From a virus, in IMG/VR virus record IMGVR_UViG_3300027668_000040, positions 1-40,578 of that record: DNA of 40,578 nucleotides; one strand, given 5' to 3'. Made by a program: the position numbers and the translations under genes. Of the stretch, positions 34,016-40,577 are shown piece after piece. Numbering within the stretch: position 1 is the stretch's first letter; every line of letters starts with the position of its first letter. The notes under the pieces were generated by a model. The model ran no database searches and was not told the DNA's origin. It saw nothing but the letters and a program-made list of their open reading frames with translations.

Positions 34016-34241
34016 AACGAAACTCCTCTATGATCGGTCTATATTCATGATCCTGACTATGAGCAATCTGAACCTCTGCTATTACCGCATCAATCTCTTC
34101 ATGCCAATAGTTTAAAAATTTATGCACTCTTGGATACTCTGGAACTATATCCTTTGTCTGCCAAGTAAATTGTTGCAGGACATTGTTATAATCTGGCATC
34201 CAATACAATATGTTTAGTGTGACTAATTTTTTTATTATCAT
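34008..34241 (-). CDS. Usg-family small protein
   Basis: 77 aa. The stretch LYWMPDYNNVLQQFTWQTKD, then PEYPRVHKFLNYWHEEID and a VIAEVQIAHS strand matches the pattern of Usg proteins (ILYRMPDHP..LQ.F.WQ..D..P.FP.L..FL.FW...I......V..A). Usg is a small protein of alphaproteobacteria, first described beside the Caulobacter trp genes, with unknown function. Length is slightly below the family's usual 85-95 aa; the N-terminal extension is short. The start ATG overlaps the upstream TGA by 4 bases. The match is from memory of the family pattern; I rate it good but not proven. Confidence 0.65.
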   Translation of the reverse strand: MIIKKLVTLNILYWMPDYNNVLQQFTWQTKDIVPEYPRVHKFLNYWHEEIDAVIAEVQIAHSQDHEYRPIIEEFRYE

Positions 34242-35542
34242 ACTGGCACCGTAAAAGATGTCTCAGCAATTTCAAATGCTTCCTCTACAGCCACTAGAAT
34301 ACCTTCTGCGCTATTTCCACCAGTACCACGCACCGATCCGCCTAAAAATCCGTCAAAGCCTGCTTGAATTCCTGAAAGGTTGTCGGGTGCCCTAATTGTT
34401 TTAGTAGTTGTTTCCCCTTCACTTTTAGTAATAATTCTTGTTACTGAACCACCTTTAATAAAATCTATACGTTTTTTAATTTTCCTATCAAGCTTTTTAA
34501 TATCTCTCATAACCATCCTGTTGAAATTATGATAAACAGTTATAAATCCTTTTATATTACTTGACTTTTCTGATACCGCACCCGAGTCAAATGGCAGTTC
34601 CTCTGTTTTATTTTCATTAAAAACAACTTTTCGTTTTCCTCCAGCAATTAAATTATGAGGAAAGGGTTTTCGATATTTTTTAAGAAGCTGCATTAATTTT
34701 TGATGCTCGAAAGTATATTTATTCTTAAATTCACTGAGTTCATCTTGAATAACTTTCAATTTTGTTATTTCTACTGCCGCATCACCAACAAGTTCAATAA
34801 CAGGAGTTTTGGGAGGTAAAGATTTGTTAGTTGCTACAGCATCTTTTATTTTTGCGACTTGCGGTGAAGATGCAACTTTTGCCTTTATTGCATCAGCTTC
34901 AGCAACAGCATCTGCTTTGTCATATTCCTCTTTTACTTTATCACTAATTTCGCCACTTTCAGATGCAACAGCAACTTGAATAGCTTTAGTATTCTCTTTA
35001 AATTTTTCTGCGGTAACACTGGCATCCAAAGTTAATGGGGCATTTACAGATGATATCTCAGCAGCTGGAGTCAAAAGTGAAGACGCTGCTTCTTCTTCAA
35101 TAAAATCATCTTCATCTAAACGCTCTGGGTCTGTATCTGGCATACCAACATCATCTGGTTTTAAAGCTGGTAAACCGTTTGGTCCAATCACAAAATTAGG
35201 AATTTCACCACCGGCCAAAATACTATCCAAAGAAAATCCACCGCCAGATAACGCACCTCCAAATTGAGATGCAATGTTTGCTAGTGCAGAAGCTGAACCA
35301 GTTTCAATTAAATTTGTTACTTCTGATATGAAACTAATATCTGGAGTTGATGGTAGTTCTGGAATTAATGACTTCATGTCCGCATCTAAAACACTCAATG
35401 AACTTCCCACTTCACTTTTTACATCATCAATTTCGGCCTCTAGTTTACCTTTAAGAGATGCCTTAATGCTATCAAATTGACTTACAAGTTTATTAAATTC
35501 TTCACTTGCTCCTAATAGGTTTGGTGTAGTAAAATCAACCAT
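34238..35542 (-). CDS. Putative tail/baseplate structural protein, unknown
   Basis: 434 aa, rich in Ala, Ser, Glu and Lys. The N-terminal 65 residues and residues about 255-300 are helical and coiled-coil-like (EITKLKVIQDELSEFKNKY). A Gly-rich stretch (FGGALSGGGFSLDS, about 95-110) and an acidic stretch (about 130-152) separate them. The C-terminus has basic RDIKKLDRKIKKRIDF. It lies two genes after gp5 in late order, just after the PAAR gene, so a role in the hub, tape or tip region is likely. I do not recognise a T4 counterpart. Confidence 0.65.
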   Translation of the reverse strand: MVDFTTPNLLGASEEFNKLVSQFDSIKASLKGKLEAEIDDVKSEVGSSLSVLDADMKSLIPELPSTPDISFISEVTNLIETGSASALANIASQFGGALSGGGFSLDSILAGGEIPNFVIGPNGLPALKPDDVGMPDTDPERLDEDDFIEEEAASSLLTPAAEISSVNAPLTLDASVTAEKFKENTKAIQVAVASESGEISDKVKEEYDKADAVAEADAIKAKVASSPQVAKIKDAVATNKSLPPKTPVIELVGDAAVEITKLKVIQDELSEFKNKYTFEHQKLMQLLKKYRKPFPHNLIAGGKRKVVFNENKTEELPFDSGAVSEKSSNIKGFITVYHNFNRMVMRDIKKLDRKIKKRIDFIKGGSVTRIITKSEGETTTKTIRAPDNLSGIQAGFDGFLGGSVRGTGGNSAEGILVAVEEAFEIAETSFTVPV

Positions 35543-35551
35543 TTGTTTTTC

Positions 35552-35851
35552 CTACGGACCAGCAAACGTATTTGCTGAACCTGTTGCAACACTTGTACAT
35601 CCTGATATTGCATCTCCTATTCTACCACAACCCTTTCCGTTTATGAATACCGTTGTCGATCCTGTAGCTATAGGTGCAGCATGAGTTGGACACGGGACGG
35701 CGGTTGGAATCAAATGTGGTGTATTGTTATCACCCTGTCTTGATATACCTGTACCATTTACAATTACGTCAGGACTTAACGCAGACCTTAGTGGTGTAGA
35801 ACAATGTGTTACATCTGCATCAACTGAGTTGCCTCTACATATTGCTGGCAC
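35552..35851 (-). CDS. PAAR-motif tail spike tip protein (T4 gp5.4-like)
   Basis: 99 aa. PAAR-type repeats are visible: VIVNGTGISRQGD and VFINGKGCGRIGDAISGC, with candidate metal ligands H16, H46, C54, H57 and C85. PAAR proteins form the pointed cone at the tip of the gp5/VgrG spike, held together by a metal ion. The start is GTG at 35851 with Shine-Dalgarno GGAGAAAG before it, overlapping the 72-aa gene by 17 bases. Location next to gp5 supports the role. Confidence 0.9.
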   Translation of the reverse strand: MPAICRGNSVDADVTHCSTPLRSALSPDVIVNGTGISRQGDNNTPHLIPTAVPCPTHAAPIATGSTTVFINGKGCGRIGDAISGCTSVATGSANTFAGP

Positions 35852-36053
35852 GTTCTTTCTCCATTAGTTCTTGCAATCGTCCATTCCACACTGACATTGC
35901 TTCGTGTTGTTCATCTGTATGATTGCCGTCTTCCCCAGCTGGTTCTGGGTTATCAGGTAAAAACTTAATCACATGATCAAAAGTTTCTGGTATATCTTCA
36001 TACTTATCATAGGTAACCAATTCACCATTTATTAAAAATTGAAATTCAGCCAT
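35835..36053 (-). CDS. Small conserved phage protein between gp5 and PAAR
   Basis: 72 aa, acidic. LINGELVTYDKYEDIPETFD followed by HVIKFLPDNP and a C-terminal helix WNGRLQELMEKER is a pattern I have seen in small proteins of T4-like marine phages near gp5. Function unknown; perhaps an assembly factor for the spike. It overlaps the PAAR gene and is 8 bases from gp5's stop. Confidence 0.75.
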   Translation of the reverse strand: MAEFQFLINGELVTYDKYEDIPETFDHVIKFLPDNPEPAGEDGNHTDEQHEAMSVWNGRLQELMEKERASNM

Positions 36054-36061
36054 GTCTTATC

Positions 36062-37405
36062 CTATGGGTTCAAGTTAATATTCGGACCACCAGTAATTGT
36101 AATGTCACCACCAGAAGTATGTGTCCAAGTACTACCAGTAGTAGATGCTCTAGTTGTACCAACGGTTTCAGTGTATGTGGTTCCAGATTTTACTAATGTT
36201 TTTAATGATGATTGTATATTGATATTAGTACCAGCACCAATCGCAACAATTCCTGTTGTTGTTTTCAATGACATATTATTCTTAGCATTTATTATTACGT
36301 CACCAGCCGTAGATGACTCTGTAATGTCATTTGTAACAAGCAAACCAAACTCACCACCAACTGCTCTCTTCTCATTACCACCGATTGCAACATCATAATC
36401 TCTTGCGCCATCTTTTGCACTACCGATACTGTATTTAACAGCCTGTCTAATATCAAAAGCATGACTTCCTAAAACTTCTTCCTCACGATTACCACCGCCT
36501 GCTTTCTCTCCCCTCACACCAACTCGTATTCTTTGGTTCTTATGAATCTTGGTATACGAATCACCTTCAATCTCTAAAACATAATCACCTTTGATAAGTT
36601 CATTCTTATTACCATTAACAGTTAGATTGAGGTCGCCTTCTATAAGTATGCTTTTATCTTTAATAACAATTTCATAACTCTCACCGACAACCTTTACAAC
36701 CTTGTCTCCTGTAGGATGTATCTCTGTAAATGTTCCAGATATGTGTTGCTGCAATAATCTAGCACCGCCTGGAGTGTCATCTATTTCATGAATATGCCCG
36801 TGTTCACTTTCATGCACATGATTATATGGATAGAAGGATGGGGCATTTGATTTTGCGGGTGGCTCATCCCATGTTTTTCTTATGTCCTCCGTAACGCCCG
36901 GTTGAACATTTCTTGCAAAAAATGGTTTTGTTGAAATAGGAACTGCTAGTTGTTGCATTCCTCGTCTTTTAAGAAGAGAAGGATGTTGCTCACCAATTGA
37001 ACCACGAATTAATCTGTTTGTGTCTGGTTCATTTAAAGTTTTTGGGTATACACCATTTGGATCAAAAAACCCCCTCGTCGTATCACCTTCTTCTACAGGC
37101 ATACCGGGAATTGAACCTAATATCATTGGTTGTTGCATATTAGAAGAATCTAAAAAGAAACCAATAACATGTGTTCCCTCAACTAGAAAGGGTGGTGTAT
37201 TTCCCATTCCAGCCATAGAGGGAGTGTCCGTTGGAGCCATGACTTGTGCCCACGGTAAGTCTTCTATTGGAAGAGCATCTACATCATCTGTATGTAAACC
37301 AATACATCTAACACGGACTCTTCCGGCTTTTTGAGGATCATGTCTATCTTCAACAACCCCAGCAAACCAGAAAAAACCATCCATGCCCATAAAATCTTGT
37401 GTCAT
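36062..37405 (-). CDS. 5: Baseplate hub/needle protein, T4 gp5-like without lysozyme domain
   Basis: 447 aa. The N-terminal OB-fold region reads FFWFAGVVEDRHDPQKAGRV, RVRCIGLHT, then LPWAQVMAP. The HGHIHEIDDTPGGARLLQ stretch (about residue 205) and the following series of short beta repeats (LIEGDLNLTVNGNKNELIKG, VLEIEGD) form the triple-stranded beta-helix needle, as in VgrG. T4 gp5 has a lysozyme domain between these; here the linker (about 115-195) has none of its catalytic residues. The C-terminus GGDITITGGPNINLNP ends the needle that the PAAR protein would cap. A late promoter stands just before it. Confidence 0.92.
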   Translation of the reverse strand: MTQDFMGMDGFFWFAGVVEDRHDPQKAGRVRVRCIGLHTDDVDALPIEDLPWAQVMAPTDTPSMAGMGNTPPFLVEGTHVIGFFLDSSNMQQPMILGSIPGMPVEEGDTTRGFFDPNGVYPKTLNEPDTNRLIRGSIGEQHPSLLKRRGMQQLAVPISTKPFFARNVQPGVTEDIRKTWDEPPAKSNAPSFYPYNHVHESEHGHIHEIDDTPGGARLLQQHISGTFTEIHPTGDKVVKVVGESYEIVIKDKSILIEGDLNLTVNGNKNELIKGDYVLEIEGDSYTKIHKNQRIRVGVRGEKAGGGNREEEVLGSHAFDIRQAVKYSIGSAKDGARDYDVAIGGNEKRAVGGEFGLLVTNDITESSTAGDVIINAKNNMSLKTTTGIVAIGAGTNINIQSSLKTLVKSGTTYTETVGTTRASTTGSTWTHTSGGDITITGGPNINLNP

Positions 37406-37431
37406 TATTAATCCTCACATATATGTGTAAT

Positions 37432-37439
37432 TATTTATA
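37432..37439 (-). promoter_or_regulatory. Late promoter (TATAAATA) before gp5
   Basis: Coding-strand CCTTATAAATA, 27 bases upstream of the gp5 ATG at 37405, in the 38-base gap behind the small 53-aa gene. It marks the border between the uvsX-type early/middle block and the late block. Confidence 0.7.
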
Positions 37440-37443
37440 AGGA

Positions 37444-37605
37444 TTAATGTAGGTCAGGGTCACGTCCCAATCTAGCTGGCAGGTTATATTTTTCTATTCT
37501 TACTACTTTGCCCTGCTCATTTAAAATCTCCATCACTGTGATCGCATCATTGTAAGACAAACCTTCTTCCAAGATTTGCTCTTCTATTACTCGATATTTA
37601 ATCAT
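37444..37605 (-). CDS. Small hypothetical protein, 53 aa
   Basis: Reads MIKYRVIEEQILEEGLSYND at the start and ends in ARLGRDPDLH. I chose ATG 37605, 10 bases after the previous gene's stop, because the upstream ATG at 37671 would overlap that gene by 56 bases; the Shine-Dalgarno is poor in either case. Mostly helical and charged. No known function. Confidence 0.55.
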   Translation of the reverse strand: MIKYRVIEEQILEEGLSYNDAITVMEILNEQGKVVRIEKYNLPARLGRDPDLH

Positions 37606-37615
37606 GGTTTTATAT

Positions 37616-37858
37616 TTAGGTAATAACTTCATCCAGCGTGATAAAATCTGTCTTACCCCTAGTAGATTCAACCTCTAGGTAAAGAGAATTAATGTTCTTT
37701 TCTTTTACCTTTCGATAATCCTTACCCTTCTTAGACCAATAGCAGAAATTCTCATTTATAAATTTTACATCTTCATACTTGTCAGAAGAGATTCCGACTA
37801 CCTTAGACGTAAACATCTCATTACAATAGTCTTTAAACTTTACAGTTTCACCAATCAT
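37616..37858 (-). CDS. Small hypothetical protein, 80 aa
   Basis: Begins MIGETVKFKDYCNEMFTSKV and is basic in the middle (KKGKDYRKVKEKN). A Shine-Dalgarno AAAGGAATG lies before the ATG, 14 bases after the oxygenase-like gene. No recognised domain; it looks like one of many small early/middle phage proteins. Confidence 0.65.
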   Translation of the reverse strand: MIGETVKFKDYCNEMFTSKVVGISSDKYEDVKFINENFCYWSKKGKDYRKVKEKNINSLYLEVESTRGKTDFITLDEVIT

Positions 37859-37872
37859 AACACATTCCTTTA

Positions 37873-38508
37873 CTAAATGTTAACACTGCCATATTTTGAA
37901 TACTGACCGTTTATTTGTATGCTTCTTCTTTTAACCCGAGCAAAAGGTGATATCATTGACATCATATGCTGAACGGGTGGTAAATTAGTTCCCATCACTA
38001 ACTTATTGCCGTGGGGTGTAATTGCTGCCCATTCATCTTTTTTAAAAGTTGAAGGCCTCCAAAGAAACAATCCACCCCACTCAGCGTGCCACTCTCTCAT
38101 TAAATATAATGTTGCAAACCATGGACGTGTCTCAATTGAGGTTTTGTCAAATTTTCCAGTTCCTAGATGCGAGTGAGGATTTAATTGTGAATAAGGATAA
38201 TTATAGAAATAATTAGCAATAAATCCCCCAGACCTCTTTGGAATAACATCTGCTAATATTTCAGTTAATAAATCCTTTACTTCTGAAGATACTTGAGTTG
38301 AAACACAATGTCCCGCCCCAAACCCACTCATTGTTTTTTCATAATGCATCTCATCAACTTCTTGAAAAGTATGAAGAAGCCAAGCTTGCGTCTTCTCATA
38401 ATCATCAAACTCTTGTTCTATTTGAAGCCAATTACGTTCTGTCATAACATTATCAAATATTGTCACACAATTATTATCATGCATAATTTTATTTTCAGTA
38501 TCAACCAT
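37873..38508 (-). CDS. 2OG-Fe(II) oxygenase-like protein (prolyl-hydroxylase type), with HxH in place of HxD
   Basis: 211 aa from ATG 38508, which overlaps the uvsX stop by 8 bases (a start at 38580 would read far into uvsX). [21 protein letters not shown] stretch is the typical YLN..W....GG strand of prolyl-4-hydroxylase-like proteins, H181 ([10 protein letters not shown]) is the distal His, and R191/R194 is the 2OG-binding Arg. The proximal motif appears as H112-S-H114, with His instead of the usual Asp. So iron binding may differ or be lost. Such genes are frequent in T4-like marine phages. The target is unknown. Confidence 0.65.
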   Translation of the reverse strand: MVDTENKIMHDNNCVTIFDNVMTERNWLQIEQEFDDYEKTQAWLLHTFQEVDEMHYEKTMSGFGAGHCVSTQVSSEVKDLLTEILADVIPKRSGGFIANYFYNYPYSQLNPHSHLGTGKFDKTSIETRPWFATLYLMREWHAEWGGLFLWRPSTFKKDEWAAITPHGNKLVMGTNLPPVQHMMSMISPFARVKRRSIQINGQYSKYGSVNI

Positions 38509-39505
38509 ACTTAAACTCCGTCTCTGCTGCAAGGTCCAACTGATGCATGATATCCTCAGTGAAATACTTTTCGGGATCATTCAGAATTGTCTTACCAAAC
38601 TGCTTACTTCCATCTGGCAATTCAAACCGTGTACTCACCTTCTTAAAGATTTCATACTTCTCTGCTAACTCTAACAGGCCATAGTACTTGTCAAGACCCT
38701 TATCATAAGTTAGCTTAACATCAACCATCTTATTCTCTTTGGTTAATCGACTCTTATGATTCTTACAGTGAATGATATTACCAACTACCTCAGTACCGTC
38801 TTTCTCTTTCCTCTTGCTGAGATAGATGATACTACTCGCAGCATACTTTAGACCGCTTCCGCCGCCCATCTCCTTTTGTGGAAACATACTTCCAACCACA
38901 TCGTATGTATGGTTCGTAACCACCATCGGCACTTTCGCCCGACCAAGCTTCAATGTCAGAACTCGAAACGCCGCTTTGAGAACCTGTGCCCGTGTCATGT
39001 CTCTTGTCTCTTTACCTTCAGCAGTATCCTCAACTTCCTTGGTGGTAGATAACATACCAAGTGAGTCGAGACACATGAACATAGGCTGTCGCTCAGACTC
39101 CGCTGTCTCCAAGTACTTGTCAAGCACCTTGAGAGATTGTGTGCGAAACTCCTGCACAGTAGTAACCTGTGCTAATACCATACGCTTCGGATCAATCCCC
39201 CTGTCAACCACCATCTGCTTTGTAATCGCACTTTCACTCTCAAAGAATATGACACCCGCATTTGGATCACTGTCGAGAAAACTCTTAATCATACCCATAA
39301 GAAAATATGTCTTACCTGTCGCACTCTCTCCCGCAATCGCAGTAATCTTGTTCGATGGTAATCCCCCATTAATAGAACCACTCAACAATGCATTGAAGAT
39401 ATAACTCCCCGTATCAATAAATGAAATCGTATCATCTACATTGTCAACTACCTCTGCATATTCATTACCAATTGCTTTAGTAATTTCTTTTAAAAATTCA
39501 CTCAT
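38501..39505 (-). CDS. uvsX: UvsX recombinase (RecA-like)
   Basis: 334 aa, shorter than T4 UvsX (391 aa) but like marine T4-like versions. Walker A GESATGKT is at residues 59-66, the acidic FFESES strand follows at about 93, Walker B-type [11 protein letters not shown] at about 143, and the DNA-binding loop region has [20 protein letters not shown]. It forms filaments on single-stranded DNA and drives recombination-dependent replication. A strong Shine-Dalgarno (AAAGGAGA) precedes the ATG. The 3' end overlaps the oxygenase-like gene by 8 bases. Confidence 0.95.
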   Translation of the reverse strand: MSEFLKEITKAIGNEYAEVVDNVDDTISFIDTGSYIFNALLSGSINGGLPSNKITAIAGESATGKTYFLMGMIKSFLDSDPNAGVIFFESESAITKQMVVDRGIDPKRMVLAQVTTVQEFRTQSLKVLDKYLETAESERQPMFMCLDSLGMLSTTKEVEDTAEGKETRDMTRAQVLKAAFRVLTLKLGRAKVPMVVTNHTYDVVGSMFPQKEMGGGSGLKYAASSIIYLSKRKEKDGTEVVGNIIHCKNHKSRLTKENKMVDVKLTYDKGLDKYYGLLELAEKYEIFKKVSTRFELPDGSKQFGKTILNDPEKYFTEDIMHQLDLAAETEFKYG

Positions 39506-39519
39506 ATATTAGTCTCCTT

Positions 39520-39618
39520 TCATATTACATAGCCATGTATTCTTTTAATATCTCTTTCAACATTGAACTTTCCACCGGGACGAACTCGGCGTGGAAGGTG
39601 TATATAAACGCTTTCCAT
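39520..39618 (-). CDS. Candidate 32-aa micropeptide immediately upstream of uvsX (alternative frame)
   Basis: ATG 39618 to TGA 39520 reads MESVYIHLPRRVRPGGKFNV onward to HGYVI. It is basic, its codons look ordinary, and its end reaches the uvsX Shine-Dalgarno, which could couple translation. A GGTGAG lies upstream of the ATG. It overlaps the 51-aa candidate in another frame, so probably only one of them is real. Confidence 0.35.
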   Translation of the reverse strand: MESVYIHLPRRVRPGGKFNVERDIKRIHGYVI

Positions 39619-39712
39619 TGATCAGACTCACCCAAATAGGATGTTTATTGTTTCTGAGTAAGCGAAAATTATTTCTTGTCACAAGTTTTACAAGTTCAGA
39701 ATGTCTACACAT
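39557..39712 (-). CDS. Candidate 51-aa basic protein upstream of uvsX
   Basis: ATG 39712 to TGA 39557 reads MCRHSELVKLVTRNNFRLLR and later YTPSTPSSSRWKVQC. AAAGGA lies about 10 bases before the ATG, and it starts 15 bases after the stop of the 31-aa membrane peptide, as expected for the next operon gene. The part that overlaps the 32-aa frame uses GC-rich codons unlike the neighbours, which weakens it. Confidence 0.42.
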   Translation of the reverse strand: MCRHSELVKLVTRNNFRLLRNNKHPIWVSLINGKRLYTPSTPSSSRWKVQC

Positions 39713-39727
39713 AACTTATCAGTCCTT

Positions 39728-39823
39728 TCAATTTATAGCATCGTAGAGAAACCATGCATAAACAGACATGGTAACAACATATAATAAACCCACATATAAA
39801 GCCCACTTCAATAATGTAAACAT
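39728..39823 (-). CDS. 31-aa single-span membrane micropeptide
   Basis: Reads MFTLLKWALYVGLLYVVTMS and ends FLYDAIN before TGA. One hydrophobic segment covers nearly the whole chain, with a Lys near the N-terminus and an Asp near the C-terminus. The Shine-Dalgarno CGGAGAAAG is strong, and a perfect sigma70-type promoter lies 26 bases upstream. The length is too short for usual gene calling. Function unknown; small early membrane proteins of phages often act on the host envelope. Confidence 0.65.
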   Translation of the reverse strand: MFTLLKWALYVGLLYVVTMSVYAWFLYDAIN

Positions 39824-39848
39824 ATTCTTTCTCCGTTATCATTCTATT

Positions 39849-39877
39849 AGTATAGTACATAGAAAAAGGTTTGTCAA
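39849..39877 (-). promoter_or_regulatory. Host-type sigma70 promoter P3 (TTGACA-17-TATACT)
   Basis: Coding strand: -35 TTGACA (39877-39872), 17-base spacer, -10 TATACT (39854-39849). It is preceded by C and followed by AACC, the same flanks as promoters P1 and P2. It would transcribe the 31-aa peptide and uvsX. Confidence 0.82.
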
Positions 39878-39994
39878 GTAAAAAATACACAGGAAAAAAA
39901 ATAACTGAGAGTGTCACAGAGTACATTCAGATAAAGGGGGGGTAGTATAGAGGACAGGGAACCTAGTGCAGTTATAGCTTGCACATTGATATTT

Positions 39995-40018
39995 AAAAAC
40001 AATGCACCCCCTTGCATT
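39995..40018 (-). terminator. Candidate intrinsic terminator
   Basis: Perfect 6-bp stem AATGCA/TGCATT with loop AGGGGG, then GTTTTT on the coding strand. The stem is short and AT-containing, so it is a weak candidate. It lies in the 227-base gene-free stretch 39884-40110. Confidence 0.4.
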
Positions 40019-40019
40019 T

Positions 40020-40111
40020 AAAAAAAGAGAGAGTGTCGGTCCACCTAGCTATTCAGCAATATACGCAAGACCATTCGTGACACCCTCTGAGTTTCTACGA
40101 CAACCTCTCTC
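40020..40111 (-). terminator. Structured region with two competing stems before a T-run (terminator or attenuator)
   Basis: On the coding strand the arm CGACACTCTCTC (40038-40027) followed by seven T (40026-40020) can pair with GAGAGAGGTTGTCG at 40111-40098, or in part with GAGGGTGTC at 40087-40079. The second choice is extended by GGTC/GACC inside the loop. The outer arm begins at the stop codon of the upstream gene. This suggests factor-independent termination that might be controlled by ribosome position. Confidence 0.45.
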
Positions 40112-40308
40112 TAATACACCACTACACCATTGATCGCTCTAAACTCAAACCTACTCACAGCATCCTCGTATGGGGCCTCAAAGACCTCACAGTCAGTGAA
40201 TGTATCTTTCCTGACCTCTATCTCATATATGTAACTTCCCTTAGCCCACAGATAGACTGGAACGCCATCAGTGGTATATCCCTTAGCAGCGAGAGTAGTC
40301 ATATTCAT
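40111..40308 (-). CDS. Small hypothetical protein (65 aa; longer start possible)
   Basis: Reads MNMTTLAAKGYTTDGVPVYL and ends AINGVVVY. I chose ATG 40308 because CGAAAGG lies 5 bases before it. ATG 40383 would add 25 residues but lies directly at the predicted start of transcription of promoter P2, so it could be used only on a leaderless or longer P1 transcript. Strand-rich, no known domain. Early phage protein by context. Confidence 0.55.
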   Translation of the reverse strand: MNMTTLAAKGYTTDGVPVYLWAKGSYIYEIEVRKDTFTDCEVFEAPYEDAVSRFEFRAINGVVVY

Positions 40309-40390
40309 CAAACCTTTCGTGGGAGAGACTAGCAGTGTCATATGACCTAACAGGCGGTTCCTGTTCCAGAAGTCTCTCTCCATTGTTCTT

Positions 40391-40419
40391 ATTATCGCAT
40401 ATACTGGGAGGATTGTCAA
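40391..40419 (-). promoter_or_regulatory. Host-type sigma70 promoter P2 (TTGACA-17-GATAAT)
   Basis: Coding strand: -35 TTGACA (40419-40414), 17-base spacer, -10 GATAAT (40396-40391), again with C before and ATCC after the -35. Transcription would start near 40384. It serves the 65-aa gene. Confidence 0.8.
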
Positions 40420-40432
40420 GAAGAATCTTTGC

Positions 40433-40510
40433 TTATTTCAAAGTTATTTCGATGATCGCACAGATAATACCAACAGTTGTTCCACCAAGTGCTACATAAA
40501 GATAATTCAT
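40433..40510 (-). CDS. 25-aa single-span membrane micropeptide
   Basis: ATG 40510 to TAA 40433 reads MNYLYVALGGTTVGIICAII and ends EITLK. It is a single hydrophobic span with a short polar end. AGAGGT lies 8 bases before the ATG, and promoter P1 lies upstream. It is the second membrane micropeptide of the early region, with the same build as the 31-aa one but a different sequence. Confidence 0.6.
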   Translation of the reverse strand: MNYLYVALGGTTVGIICAIIEITLK

Positions 40511-40548
40511 AATCACTAACCTCTAATGTTTACTCTCTCAACATACTC

Positions 40549-40577
40549 ATTATGCACCATTGTCAAGGGTTTGTCAA
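40549..40577 (-). promoter_or_regulatory. Host-type sigma70 promoter P1 (TTGACA-17-CATAAT)
   Basis: Coding strand: -35 TTGACA (40577-40572), 17-base spacer, -10 CATAAT (40554-40549). The spacer holds a second CTTGACAA without a fitting -10. It lies at the window edge and would transcribe the 25-aa gene. Confidence 0.75.

Noticed and set aside
39705-39926. 73-aa frame covering the micropeptide region
   Set aside because: It runs through promoter P3 and has no ribosome site at its start; the 31-aa frame inside has a strong Shine-Dalgarno and sits correctly behind the promoter.
39936-39942. Run of seven G as a structural or phase-variation tract
   Set aside because: It lies outside any supported gene and has no promoter around it in the right orientation, so no effect can be argued.
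40051-40077. 8-codon frame MVLRILLNS inside the competing-stem region, as a leader peptide
   Set aside because: Too short, no repeated regulatory codons, and its ribosome site lies in the stem; there is not enough to call it.
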